DNA of 53,531 nt. Source: Blastocatellia bacterium. Lineage in GTDB: Bacteria; Acidobacteriota; Blastocatellia; Pyrinomonadales; Pyrinomonadaceae. The notes under the pieces were generated by a model that was not told where the DNA came from, did no database searches, and worked only from the letters and a program-made list of their open reading frames with translations. The stretch is from the NCBI GenBank assembly GCA_013697915.1, contig JACCVY010000246.1:1-53531 (forward strand). Direction: 5' to 3'. Position numbers and translations under genes: made by a program. Numbering within the stretch: position 1 is the first letter of the stretch; the number at the start of each line of letters is the position of its first letter. Shown here one piece after another: positions 25,404-35,411 of this stretch.

Positions 25404-26324
25404 ATGGTTACCAGAAGCGCACTAATTTATCTGTCCAGACAGGAGGGGCTCAAAGAGTTTGCTACCCGCTTCCGTCCCTTCAAAAGGCTGACGACGCGTT
25501 TTGTCGCCGGAGAGAACATTGACGAAGCGGTAGCCGCCATTCGCGAACTGAACGCCGAGCGCTGTTCCGCATCATTCGATCATTTAAATGAGTCGGTCGC
25601 AAACCCGGCCGAAGCTGAAGCCGAAGTAAAAGAGTATCTGCGTATCCTGGCGCAGATTGACGAGACGGGAATCGACTCGAATGTGTCCATTAAGCTCTCT
25701 CAGTTTGGGCTGGAACTCGATCCGGAACTTGCCTACAAAAACGCGCGCGCTATTGTTGAAGATGCAGCTCGTAGAGGGCACTTTGTGCGGGTGGACATGG
25801 AAGGCTCGAACTTTACCCAGGCGACGATGGACATCTTCAAACGCTTGCGTGCCGAGTTTGGTCTGAATGATGTCGGGATCGTTTTGCAGTCGTATCTGCG
25901 TCGCACCTATCAGGACGCCCAGGAGCTGGTGAAGTTGCCGGCGCGCATACGCATCTGTAAAGGCGCTTACAACGAACCGCCCGAAGTTGCCTTTCCCGAC
26001 AAGAAAGATACAGATGAAAACTATGTGAAGGTAATGCAGTTGTTGCTTTCGAGCGGCGTATACCACGGAATTGCGACGCACGACCCGCACATGATTGACG
26101 CCACCATCGCTTTTGCCCAGAAACAGGGAATCGGCAAAGAAGCGTTTGAGTTTCAAATGCTCTATGGCATCCGCCGTGACTTGCAGCGGCAACTGGCGAA
26201 AGACGGATATAACATGAGAGTCTACGTGCCGTACGGCAAACACTGGTATCCTTACTTCATGCGACGGCTCGCGGAACGCCCGGCGAACATCTGGTTCGTT
26301 TTGAAGAACATGCTCAAGGGTTGA
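25404..26324 (+). CDS. proline dehydrogenase
   Basis: This 306-residue monofunctional enzyme (PutB/ProDH type) oxidises proline to pyrroline-5-carboxylate with FAD. The TIM-barrel motifs are present: SIKLSQFGLELD, HFVRVDMEGSNF, DVGIVLQSYLRRTYQDAQEL, RICKGAYNEPPEVAF, GIATHDPHMI and the C-terminal YNMRVYVPYGKHWYPYFMRR, in which paired arginines bind the proline carboxylate. There is no P5C dehydrogenase domain and no such gene nearby. It is followed closely by repeat family D. Confidence 0.95.
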   Translation: MVTRSALIYLSRQEGLKEFATRFRPFKRLTTRFVAGENIDEAVAAIRELNAERCSASFDHLNESVANPAEAEAEVKEYLRILAQIDETGIDSNVSIKLSQFGLELDPELAYKNARAIVEDAARRGHFVRVDMEGSNFTQATMDIFKRLRAEFGLNDVGIVLQSYLRRTYQDAQELVKLPARIRICKGAYNEPPEVAFPDKKDTDENYVKVMQLLLSSGVYHGIATHDPHMIDATIAFAQKQGIGKEAFEFQMLYGIRRDLQRQLAKDGYNMRVYVPYGKHWYPYFMRRLAERPANIWFVLKNMLKG

Positions 26325-26325
26325 G

Positions 26326-26415
26326 TTGTAAAGCATACTGTTAGTTTGCGGTGGCTCGTTGCCGCTTAAACTTGAAGGCTGAGCAACCGCCGCAAACTAA
26401 CAGTTTGCTTTACAA
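26326..26415. repeat. palindromic repeat family D, copy 1
   Basis: The left arm TTGTAAAGCATACTGTTAGT (running on to TTTGCGG) pairs with the right arm CCGCAAACTAACAGTTTGCTTTACAA, which ends at 26415. It lies directly after the proline dehydrogenase stop. A shorter related palindrome (GCAGACTAACAGTCTGC) follows at about 26421-26437, and a half copy is at 29692-29725. Confidence 0.85.
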
Positions 26416-26456
26416 CGGAACGCAGACTAACAGTCTGCATTTGCAGCGAATTTTCT

Positions 26457-26966
26457 ATGGACAATCTCGTTTGGATTCTCTGGTGCATACTTGGCGCGAT
26501 CCTGATCGTGGCCGAAGTTTTCACGTCGGGTTTTGTGCTGCTGTGGTTTGGCATCGGCGCGTTGGCGGCCGCGTTTGCCGGCATCATCGGCATCCATAAC
26601 CTGGGTTTGCAGTTCATAATCTTTGCCGTCGTTTCGGTCGGTTTGACGTTGGCTTCACGCACAATTTTTCTCAACTACTTTTCGCGCGAACACAGCGGCG
26701 ACTCTCTGCGCAGCGGCGTTGACTCGTTGCCGGGAAAGATCGGCACTGTAGTTTCTTCAAGCCGTGGCGCGATGCAGGAGGGCGCGGTTAAAGTTTTTGG
26801 CTCGACGTGGACGGCATACCCCGCCGCGGGAGAAACGGCGCTCGAGGCGGGCGAGCGCGTGCGCGTGGAGAGCGTTGAAGGCGCATCAATCTATGTGCGG
26901 CGCATTGACGAAGGCGTTGATTGGCGTGCGCAGGAACTGCCTGAAGCCACAGATAAAAGCGGATAA
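26457..26966 (+). CDS. NfeD-family membrane protein
   Basis: The protein has 169 residues with three to four N-terminal membrane helices (VWILWCILGAILIVAEVF, VLLWFGIGALAAAFAGIIG and LQFIIFAVVSVGLTLAS). A C-terminal OB-fold domain follows (PGKIGTVVSSSRGAMQEGAV and AGERVRVESVEGASIYVRR). NfeD proteins usually partner SPFH/stomatin-like proteins and may modulate membrane proteolysis; no stomatin gene is adjacent. It lacks the N-terminal ClpP-like protease domain of long NfeD forms. Confidence 0.87.
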   Translation: MDNLVWILWCILGAILIVAEVFTSGFVLLWFGIGALAAAFAGIIGIHNLGLQFIIFAVVSVGLTLASRTIFLNYFSREHSGDSLRSGVDSLPGKIGTVVSSSRGAMQEGAVKVFGSTWTAYPAAGETALEAGERVRVESVEGASIYVRRIDEGVDWRAQELPEATDKSG

Positions 26967-27002
26967 AACGAACTTGCCTCAAGAGTCATGGGCCGCGTTA
27001 GG

Positions 27003-27189
27003 TTCGGCTTTGCCGCCTGATGTGCGGCGGTGGCTATGCCCGCCGACAGCAGCCAGATTATTCGCGGGCTATGCCCTGGTCCCAGCTTAAACCTTCGCAG
27101 TCATTGGGCCAAAAAGGGCATAGCCCAAAATGTAAAGACACCTATACGGCGGGGCATAGCCACCGCGCACATCAGGCGGCAAAGCCGAA
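27003..27189. repeat. palindromic repeat family C
   Basis: Outer arms of 43 bp (27003-27045 and 27147-27189) are reverse complements with about two differences. The left arm starts TTCGGCTTTGCCGCCTGATG and the right arm ends AGGCGGCAAAGCCGAA. A second nested pair, GGGCTATGCCC with GGGCATAGCCC, lies inside. It occupies the gap between the NfeD gene and the convergent PP2C gene. Confidence 0.9.
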
Positions 27190-27258
27190 GCGGTACCAAC
27201 AGGTGACTCTTAGGGCAAAGCTGAATAAAACCGGCAAAGGCACAAACTATGGGCAAAG

Positions 27259-28188
27259 CTAGCGGGGTTCGGTGTCGTGCTCATAACTGTCGTCGAGGGT
27301 CATATCTTCTTCGAGCGGTGGGAGCTCGATGGTAATGCGGTCGGTGTCCGGCTCCTCTAATTCGTCGCCACTAAAGCGTGCCAGAATCACCGTGATGTTG
27401 TCCTCGCCGCCGCGATTATTTGCCTCAGCAATCAACTCATCACACGCCGTCGAAAGATCTTCATTGCTCGACACGATGTTTTGAATATCTTCCGAGCGCA
27501 GCTTTCCTGACAGTCCATCACTACACAGCAGCAACATATCGCCGCGACGCAAACGTATTCTACCGGTCACCGGCGTAACGTCGCCCTGGGCACCAAGCGC
27601 TTGCAGAATCACATTCCGAAACATGTGGGTTTCGGCTTCGGCTTCGCTTATCTGGCCCACGTCAACAAGTTGTTGGACGAGAGACTGATCCTTGGTTGCC
27701 AGCCGAATCTGATCTTTGCGAATGATATAACCGCGGCTGTCGCCTACCTGCACGAGATCGAGAAAGTCTTTGTGAATCGCGGCGCCGGTGAAGGTCGCGC
27801 CCATGCCGGCGCAGCGCGAATCTTCCTGGCTGCGATTATGTATGGCGTGGTTGGCGTAAACGGTCGCGTGCTTCAGGCATTCGACCAGCGGCGCTTCGGG
27901 GTCGCAGCCATCTTCAGAATTGCCGCCCATAATCATGTCGCGCACCGAATCGACGGCCATGCGGCTGGCAACATCACCGGCCAGTGCGCCGCCCATGCCG
28001 TCCGAGACAACGAGCACCAGGCCCTTTTCACCGAGCTCAAAGTCCGCTAATTCTTTTGGCGCGGCGGTACCGTCAGATCCAGTCCAGGTGGTTTCCCGCG
28101 AAAGTTCGAGCACAAGAAAATTGTCCTCATTACCGCGGCGGACACGGCCCACATCTGATTTTGCGTGCAACTCAACGTTCATAGGCAT
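27259..28188 (-). CDS. PP2C-family Ser/Thr protein phosphatase
   Basis: The protein has 309 residues (an ATG two codons further in, at 28182, is equally possible). PP2C/Stp1 metal-binding motifs are all present: GRVRRGNEDN near 14-23, VVSDGMGGALAGD near 60, LVQVGDSRGYII, LLLCSDGLSGKL and NRGGEDNITVILARF near 260-275. The last 35 residues are an acidic tail (EEPDTDRITIELPPLEED). It should reverse phosphorylation by Hanks-type kinases such as the one at 33862-35397. A plausible promoter lies just upstream. Confidence 0.94.
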   Translation of the reverse strand: MPMNVELHAKSDVGRVRRGNEDNFLVLELSRETTWTGSDGTAAPKELADFELGEKGLVLVVSDGMGGALAGDVASRMAVDSVRDMIMGGNSEDGCDPEAPLVECLKHATVYANHAIHNRSQEDSRCAGMGATFTGAAIHKDFLDLVQVGDSRGYIIRKDQIRLATKDQSLVQQLVDVGQISEAEAETHMFRNVILQALGAQGDVTPVTGRIRLRRGDMLLLCSDGLSGKLRSEDIQNIVSSNEDLSTACDELIAEANNRGGEDNITVILARFSGDELEEPDTDRITIELPPLEEDMTLDDSYEHDTEPR

Positions 28189-28217
28189 GTGAAGACAATT
28201 CGGGAAAAGTCTACGAA

Positions 28218-28247
28218 ATTCTACCTCTATCGAAGTTTAACTGTCAC
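28218..28247 (-). promoter_or_regulatory. putative promoter of the PP2C phosphatase gene
   Basis: On the minus strand GTGACA (28242-28247), an 18-bp spacer and TAGAAT (28218-28223) resemble sigma-70 boxes about 30 bases before the start codon. The -10 box is identical to that proposed for hemX. Confidence 0.4.
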
Positions 28248-28309
28248 TTCCGGTTGTGCGCGGATGCAATTGTCCGCAATACAAGAATTGATTCAAGGCC
28301 AATTCAGAT

Positions 28310-29449
28310 TCAAACACTATTTAAAGCTTGATCGAGGTCGGCAATTATATCATCGGTATCTTCCAACCCTACCGAAACCCTAACCAGACCATCCGTGATG
28401 CCCAGCCGTTCCCGCTTGGCCGCGTCAACAGAAGCGTGTGTCATCGTAGCCGGATGCGATATTAAAGTCTCAACGCCGCCAAGACTTTCCGCCAGTGTGC
28501 ATAACTTCACGGCCTCAAGCACAGTCCGGGCCGCAGCCAGCGAACCGACATCGAATGCCACCATGCCGCCAAAGCCGCGTTGCTGGCGCCTGGCGAGTGC
28601 GTGTTGCGGATGCGATGCCGATCCCGGGTAATAAACTTTTCTTACTTTCGGATGTTCCTCGAGAAAAGCGGCGACGGCGCGGCCTGACTTGTCGTGCTGC
28701 TCCATGCGTAGCGCCAGCGTCTTGGTGCCGCGCATTACCAACCAGGAATCAAGCGGCGAAAGGATAGCGCCGGCGCTGTTTTGAATGAACCCGATCCATT
28801 CGGCATCGGTTTCGTCATTCAGCACCACGGCGCCGCCGATGCCGTCCGAGTGTCCATTCAAATACTTGGTGGTCGAATGGACCACGATGTCCACGCCAAA
28901 CTCAAGCGGCCGTTGCAGGTAGGGCGACATGAACGTGTTATCGCAAACAACGCGCGCACCCGCGTGATGCGCGATCTCGGAAACTTCCTTCAGGTCGGTA
29001 ACGATCATTACCGGGTTTGTCGGTGTCTCGACAAAAAGCATTTTGGTGTTGGGCCGCATGGCCGCTTCCACGTTCAGCGCATCCGACGTATCCACGAAAT
29101 CAAATTCAATGTTGTAGTTTGCCAGCACCCGCGTGAACAGACGAAACGTGCCGCCATAGGTGTTGTCGGATACAACGACGTGCTCGCCTGCTTTTATCAA
29201 GCGCAGCGTGGCATCGATCGCGGCCATGCCTGAGGCAAAGGCAAATCCAAAGCGTCCGCCTTCCAGCGCCGCAATGTTTTGTTCCAGCGCGCTACGAGTC
29301 GGATTTTGGGTGCGCGCGTATTCGTAGCCCTTGTTTTTACCAAGGCCTTCCTGCGCGTAAGTTGATGTTTGATAAATCGGAACTGTGACTGAGCCGGTCG
29401 CCTGGTCTGGTTCCTGGCCGCTGTGTATAGCTGTAGTTGCGAAACCCAT
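28310..29449 (-). CDS. trans-sulfuration PLP enzyme (cystathionine gamma-synthase/lyase family)
   Basis: This 379-residue Cys/Met metabolism enzyme uses PLP. The start at 29449 (MGFATTAIHSGQEPD) is the family N-terminus; the longer frame runs into a short-period repeat tract. Motifs are VPIYQTSTYAQ, YEYARTQNPTR, ALEGGRFGFAFASGMAAI for phosphate binding, VVCDNTFMSPYLQRPLE and VVHSTTKYLNGHSD with the PLP lysine at about 195, then SLGGVETLISHPATMTHAS. Sequence alone does not separate the synthase (MetB) from the lyase (MetC/CTH) activities. It stands alone. Confidence 0.92.
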   Translation of the reverse strand: MGFATTAIHSGQEPDQATGSVTVPIYQTSTYAQEGLGKNKGYEYARTQNPTRSALEQNIAALEGGRFGFAFASGMAAIDATLRLIKAGEHVVVSDNTYGGTFRLFTRVLANYNIEFDFVDTSDALNVEAAMRPNTKMLFVETPTNPVMIVTDLKEVSEIAHHAGARVVCDNTFMSPYLQRPLEFGVDIVVHSTTKYLNGHSDGIGGAVVLNDETDAEWIGFIQNSAGAILSPLDSWLVMRGTKTLALRMEQHDKSGRAVAAFLEEHPKVRKVYYPGSASHPQHALARRQQRGFGGMVAFDVGSLAAARTVLEAVKLCTLAESLGGVETLISHPATMTHASVDAAKRERLGITDGLVRVSVGLEDTDDIIADLDQALNSV

Positions 29450-29691
29450 ATATCGATGAATCGTAAATCGTAAACCGCGAATAGTAAAATGCGCTGAGTT
29501 AGTCGGGCGATTCGACAGCCGTTCGGAGTGGTTGATTATGGAGCGACGCATGTTAGCCCGCGTGTCGTGAGGTGTCAATTAGCATAGCTCGAGTGTAAGG
29601 CTCAAGTTGATGTCCGATAAGCTCTGGCTTGTCGTAACGCCACGACAAATTAAACTTTACCGGACACTTGGTTTTCAAGTTGAGCGCCGCC

Positions 29692-29725
29692 CCGCCACCG
29701 CAAACTAACAGTTTGCTTTACTAAA
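29692..29725. repeat. palindromic repeat family D, half copy
   Basis: CCACCGCAAACTAACAGTTT followed by GCTTTAC matches the right arm of the family D element at 26326-26415. No left arm is seen. It lies upstream of the VWA gene fragment. Confidence 0.65.
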
Positions 29726-29827
29726 GTTGGGAAACAGAGCCCCTGTAGTGGTTTTCTCCGGGAAAGGTTTTGCTCAGCCTAACTGGTCTACAGCGTCCCC
29801 GATTTGGCGCTTTAAGGAAAACCATTG

Positions 29828-30313
29828 ATGACACGAATCGCCCTTATCCTGCTGGTCCTCTTGCATCTTTTCGTTGGCGCGTCCCTTGTGCGCGCACAGT
29901 CTGCAACAGCGCCGACGCTGCGACCCGCGATCGAGCCCGTACGAGTTTCCGGCTCGGCACAAACCACTGCGACAGCGGAAGAGCCTGAAGTTGACGAGAA
30001 CGACGTGGTGCGCGTCAGCACTAGTCTGATCACCGTGCCCGCGGAAGTGATGGACCGCAATGGCCGTTACATTGGTAGTCTGCGCAAGGAAGACTTTCGC
30101 GTTTTCGAGAATGGAGTCGAACAAGAGCTGTCTTATTTTGCCAGCGTCGAACAACCATTCACAGTTGCGTTGCTGTTGGACGTGAGTGGTTCTACTCAGC
30201 CGCGCCTGCAGGCAATACGCGCGGCGGCCAATGCCTTCATTAAGCGTCTGCGCCCGAATGATAGGCTGCTAATCATTTCCTTTGACGGCAAATCATTAGC
30301 ACCGCGGCTTTAG
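29828..30313 (+). pseudogene. VWA-domain secreted protein, truncated by a palindromic element
   Basis: The gene opens with a signal peptide (MTRIALILLVLLHLFVGASL, cleavage after VRAQ), a low-complexity stretch and RVSTSLITVPAEVMDRNGRY. It then enters a VWA domain with a metal-ion site (VALLLDVSGSTQ) of the acidobacterial secreted VWA type. At IISFDGKS, about 155 residues in and barely half-way through the VWA fold, the reading frame runs into repeat family G and stops four codons later. No VWA continuation is found beyond the element, so the 3' half is deleted rather than merely interrupted. Family members are usually about 300 residues. The product is unlikely to fold. Confidence 0.75.
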
Positions 30314-30477
30314 CCCGGTGGTGAAGTTCTGCAAAATGATTCCTTGAACCGTTTCCAACGGTTTCTCGTGATCCTCCTGCCGAAAAAAAACCGTTAGAAA
30401 CGTTTCGTTGTCAATTCCGGTTTGCTATCACGCATTATGAAAGGGCGCCCCTGATGGCTGAAGCCGCGGTGCTAATG
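30294..30477. repeat. palindromic repeat family G, at the break in the VWA gene
   Basis: Arms of 22 bp at 30294-30315 (starting CATTAGCACCGCGG) and 30456-30477 (ending CCGCGGTGCTAATG) are complementary with one mismatch. A second inner pair (CCGTTTCCAACGGTTTC and AACCGTTAGAAAC) lies in the middle. The element begins exactly where the VWA reading frame loses its homology. Confidence 0.85.
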
Positions 30478-30576
30478 AGATCGCTTTGCGTCTCCCGCCC
30501 GGCGCTCTCAGTGAAAGCGAATCACAGCCAACTTCTTGAAATTTCAAACTGACCCACTACCTACCAGTTCATTACG

Positions 30577-30606
30577 TTGACATTGCTTAGGTGCGCAAGC
30601 TAATCT
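30577..30606 (+). promoter_or_regulatory. putative promoter of kdsB
   Basis: A perfect TTGACA at 30577-30582, an 18-bp spacer and TAATCT at 30601-30606 match the pattern seen upstream of tRNA-Gly (39553-39581) and gap (52039-52068). The expected start near 30613 would leave the kdsB GTG at 30615 almost leaderless. Confidence 0.6.
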
Positions 30607-30614
30607 GTTACCCC

Positions 30615-31454
30615 GTGAATCACACGGATCCAAATCCTCAAAACAACAACAAAACAAGAGTAGTCGCAATAATCCCCGCTCGTTACGAGTCTACTCGTCT
30701 GCCCGGCAAAGCCCTGCTCGAGATCGCCGGAAAACCGATGATTTGTTGGGTTGTTGAAAGTGCGCTCGCTGCCCGAAACGTCGAGCGAACAATCGTCGCA
30801 ACCGACGACCAACGCATTTTCAAGGCAGTAGAGTCAGCCGGTTATAAAGCCGTCATGACTCGCCGCGACCACAAGAGCGGGACCGATCGCATAGCCGAAG
30901 TTTTAGCGGCTTTGCCTGATGCCGAGATCATTGTGAACGTCCAGGGCGATGAGCCGCTGATTTCGTCTATCACTATTGAGAACGCCGTCGACGAGATGAT
31001 AAGCGATGAGCGCGCCGGAATCGTGACAACCTGGGAGTCGATGGAATCCGCCGCCGATGTACTGAATCCGGATGTTGTAAAGATCGTGGTTGATGACCGA
31101 GGACGGGCACTTTATTTTTCTCGAGCGCCTGTGCCTTATCCGCGCGACGCAGCCCGCAAACACGGCACCCTGGCAGAAGCACTGCACCACGAGCCGCCAC
31201 TGTTATCGTCTTTCCGCAAGCATACCGGCCTTTACGTTTATCGCCGCCATGTGTTGCTGGACTTCAACAGTTGGCCGCAGTCGGAGCTGGAACGGCTTGA
31301 GTCGCTGGAACAACTACGAGCGCTCGCGCACGGGGTTGAAATCAAAGCCATCGAAGCATCATCGCGATCGATAGGTGTCGATACGGCAGCGGATCTGCAA
31401 CGAGTGCGATCAATTGTTGAGGAAGAGGCTTATAGTTTAGAGTCCAAGCTTTAG
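30615..31454 (+). CDS. kdsB: 3-deoxy-manno-octulosonate cytidylyltransferase
   Basis: KdsB activates Kdo with CTP to CMP-Kdo for lipopolysaccharide assembly. Motifs are VVAIIPARYESTRLPGKALL, ATDDQRIF, RRDHKSGTDRIAEV, IVNVQGDEPLI, ALYFSRAPVPYPRD and FRKHTGLYVYRR. A GTG at 30591 keeps the frame open, but it overlaps the promoter -10 region, so the GTG at 30615 (279 residues) is preferred; neither has a Shine-Dalgarno. The last codons (SLESKL, stop 31452-31454) are written by repeat family E, so the natural C-terminus has been replaced by repeat sequence. Confidence 0.93.
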   Translation: MNHTDPNPQNNNKTRVVAIIPARYESTRLPGKALLEIAGKPMICWVVESALAARNVERTIVATDDQRIFKAVESAGYKAVMTRRDHKSGTDRIAEVLAALPDAEIIVNVQGDEPLISSITIENAVDEMISDERAGIVTTWESMESAADVLNPDVVKIVVDDRGRALYFSRAPVPYPRDAARKHGTLAEALHHEPPLLSSFRKHTGLYVYRRHVLLDFNSWPQSELERLESLEQLRALAHGVEIKAIEASSRSIGVDTAADLQRVRSIVEEEAYSLESKL

Positions 31455-31500
31455 CTTGAAATCCGGGGAACACGGCAACCTAAAGGTTGTACTCTGAACT
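31435..31500. repeat. palindromic repeat family E, copy 2
   Basis: GTTTAGAGTCCAAGCTTTAG and CCTAAAGGTTGTACTCTGAA form the two arms. It matches the element at 13784-13841 and overlaps the last 20 bases of kdsB, including its stop codon. Confidence 0.85.
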
Positions 31501-31586
31501 TCTCGAGCTTTTGAATGATAAGCAGAGGTAAGAGCTAAGAGGTAATGGCAAAGGCAGAAGGCGTAGGGCGAAAGAAAAAGGAGTAA

Positions 31587-33284
<1,698 letters not shown>

Positions 33285-33373
33285 TCAAATATCAGGCACG
33301 ACGCACCATTAATTGATTCCTATTCCTTTGTCACCGCTTTGCAGAAAGAGTCGCGCGGGGAGGAAGGACAACT

Positions 33374-33591
33374 CAGCCTGCGGAGCAGGCGAGAGCATAA
33401 AGCCTGGGGTGAAGCGTAGCGGAACCCCAGGACAGTGAATTGAAAATAACAAAGCCCGCGGCGCGGGCGACAGCCATCACCGCTGACGCTATCGCCCGCT
33501 CCGCGGGCTGGCGTCATCTTGGGATTATTAACCTGGGGTTGCGCTACGCTTCACCCCAGGCTTTACGCTTTCGCCTGCTCCGCAGGCTGGA
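33374..33591. repeat. palindromic repeat family A, copy 2
   Basis: The left arm holds GCCTGCGGAGCAGGC, AAAGCCTGGGGTGAAGCGTA and GGAACCCCAGG; the right arm holds the complement, CCTGGGGTTGCGCTACGCTT and GCCTGCTCCGCAGGC. Inner GCCCGCGGCGCGGGC and GCCCGCTCCGCGGGC also pair. It lies in the 577-base gap between pyrG and the kinase gene; I see no gene or RNA in the remaining 33592-33861. Confidence 0.9.
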
Positions 33592-33861
33592 ATGTCAGTG
33601 ATGAATCGTTGAAAGTCTTCTCACAGCATCAATTACTTTTTGTGCAAGGCCCCTTTGCCTGAACCTTGCGGTTAGGGCCAAGTATGGACGCACGACAGGA
33701 CTCGCAAAGTAAATCTCATACGCATTCATTCCGCAGAATGTAATCAAACACTATTAGTTTTCGCACAAATGTGAGCGCGCGCTTGGATAGACTTGCGCTG
33801 CAAGTGCATCTCTCTGTGTTTTGCGAGATAATCCCCCCGCTCTTCCCACTATCGAGTTCAT

Positions 33862-35397
33862 ATGCTGCAATGCCCCACATGCGGACGGCGCTACTCCCGG
33901 GACTTTGAAATTTGTCCCGAGGACCAGTCGCCACTTCAAGCTGACGCAACAAATGCCGGATCGCTTCCCACCGATCCATTGCTCGGCCACACGCTCGACG
34001 ATAAATACCGCTTGGAGGCGCAACTGGGCGTTGGTGGTATGGGCACGGTTTATCGCGCCCGCCATCTGCTTATTGACCGTCCAGTCGCCGTAAAAGTTTT
34101 GAACCCGCGTTTTGTGGAAGACGAAGCAGCGCGCACGCGCTTTCAAAGAGAAGCCCGCGCCGCCGGCAGGCTGCAGCACACTAACGCGGTAACGGTGACA
34201 GACTACGGCCAAACGCAGGATGGCTATGTCTATATCGTGATGGAGCTGCTCGAGGGACGGACGCTGCGCGACATTCTGGCGAAAGAAGCTCCGTTAGACG
34301 CGGCGCGGTCAGTATCGATAATGCTACAGGTATCGGCTGCAGTCGCGGCGGCTCACGATGCCGGGATCATTCATCGCGATTTGAAACCAGCGAATATTTT
34401 TATTGTGCAACGAGCTGAAGTACCGTCGGTGGTTAAGGTTCTTGATTTTGGCATTGCCAAACTGGCCGCGGAATCACTTGAAGAGGATGACATCAAAGCG
34501 TTGACTCAAGTCGGCGCGATGATTGGCACGCCGCGTTACATGTCGCCAGAACAATGTGATGGTGCTGAGCTGACGCCGGCTGCTGATGTTTACAGCCTGG
34601 GCGTGATTCTTTATGAAATGTTGACCGGCGCGGTACCCTTCAGCGGATCGACGCCGCTGGCGATCGCGATGAAGCACACTTCGGAGTTGCCGCGGCGTCC
34701 GCGTGAATTTGTAGCTTCGATTCCGCCGGCGCTGGAAGAAGTCGTGTTGCATGCCCTGGAAAAGAGTCCGCAGAATCGTCCCGCGAATGCTGCCGAGTTT
34801 CGCCGTGAATTACTTGCAACTGCAGAACGTCTCGGACTGGAACACGCAGCGATCGCCAGCTCGCCAAACATTGAAGCCTTGCGCAGCGTCGGCAAGGAGT
34901 CGCCATCAGGGCGTCTGGTCGTAGACATTTCGAAACTAAGAGAAACCCGCGCCGCCAATAGCGACGCAACCGAGGTCACAGTTGTCAGCCCTTCTGTGAT
35001 GGCCGTAGCGGGCGTACCGGCCATTAAGAATTCTGCGGCACAATCGAACAATCAATCCTTTTCGCGCCTCTCAGTTTCATTTACCGACCGATCGACGAAG
35101 CAGTTCCTGCTGATTGCGGCCGCGATTGCGGTGGTGCTGGCGCTTGCTTTGGCCTTCGTCGCCGTCAGATCCAGCCGTGCAGTTCCGGAAGCGGCAGCGG
35201 TGGCGAGTCCCAGCGTCAGTCCCAGCGTCAGTCCCAGCGTCAGCCCTACGCCTGAGCCCTCACCATCGCCAGTAACTTCGCCGTCCGCTTCGCCCAGGCG
35301 CGAAAGCCGAAAGCCTGCGCCCGCAAACAGCAACCGAGGATCGAAAGGGAACTCAGTTTTTAAGAAATTCAAGCGCATATTTAAGAACCCGTTCTAG
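33862..35397 (+). CDS. Hanks-type Ser/Thr protein kinase with zinc-ribbon and membrane anchor
   Basis: The protein has 511 residues. It begins with a zinc-ribbon-like [20 protein letters not shown]. The kinase domain (about 48-310) has the glycine loop [18 protein letters not shown] with the ATP-binding Lys, the catalytic loop [10 protein letters not shown] near 170, DFGIAKL near 194 and the activation segment [11 protein letters not shown] low-complexity linker leads to one membrane helix ([20 protein letters not shown], about 413-435). The extracytoplasmic tail is Ser/Pro-rich with a tandem SPSV repeat and a basic end. It lies 14 bases before kdsA and may control Kdo or envelope genes; that link is inference from position. 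Confidence 0.94.
   Translation: MLQCPTCGRRYSRDFEICPEDQSPLQADATNAGSLPTDPLLGHTLDDKYRLEAQLGVGGMGTVYRARHLLIDRPVAVKVLNPRFVEDEAARTRFQREARAAGRLQHTNAVTVTDYGQTQDGYVYIVMELLEGRTLRDILAKEAPLDAARSVSIMLQVSAAVAAAHDAGIIHRDLKPANIFIVQRAEVPSVVKVLDFGIAKLAAESLEEDDIKALTQVGAMIGTPRYMSPEQCDGAELTPAADVYSLGVILYEMLTGAVPFSGSTPLAIAMKHTSELPRRPREFVASIPPALEEVVLHALEKSPQNRPANAAEFRRELLATAERLGLEHAAIASSPNIEALRSVGKESPSGRLVVDISKLRETRAANSDATEVTVVSPSVMAVAGVPAIKNSAAQSNNQSFSRLSVSFTDRSTKQFLLIAAAIAVVLALALAFVAVRSSRAVPEAAAVASPSVSPSVSPSVSPTPEPSPSPVTSPSASPRRESRKPAPANSNRGSKGNSVFKKFKRIFKNPF
35209..35244 (+). repeat. 12-bp tandem repeat inside the kinase gene
   Basis: Three copies of CCCAGCGTCAGT (the last with a final C) encode PSVS units in the extracytoplasmic tail. 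The period is a multiple of three, so copy number can change without breaking the frame. Confidence 0.9.
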
Positions 35398-35411
35398 TAG
35401 ATTCGCCCGGT

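Noticed and set aside
25584-26336. Long minus-strand ORF opposite the proline dehydrogenase gene
   Set aside because: A shadow of a certain gene, with no start signal or domain.
30591-30614. Longer kdsB start at the GTG of 30591
   Set aside because: It lies between the -35 and -10 boxes of the likely promoter and has no ribosome site.
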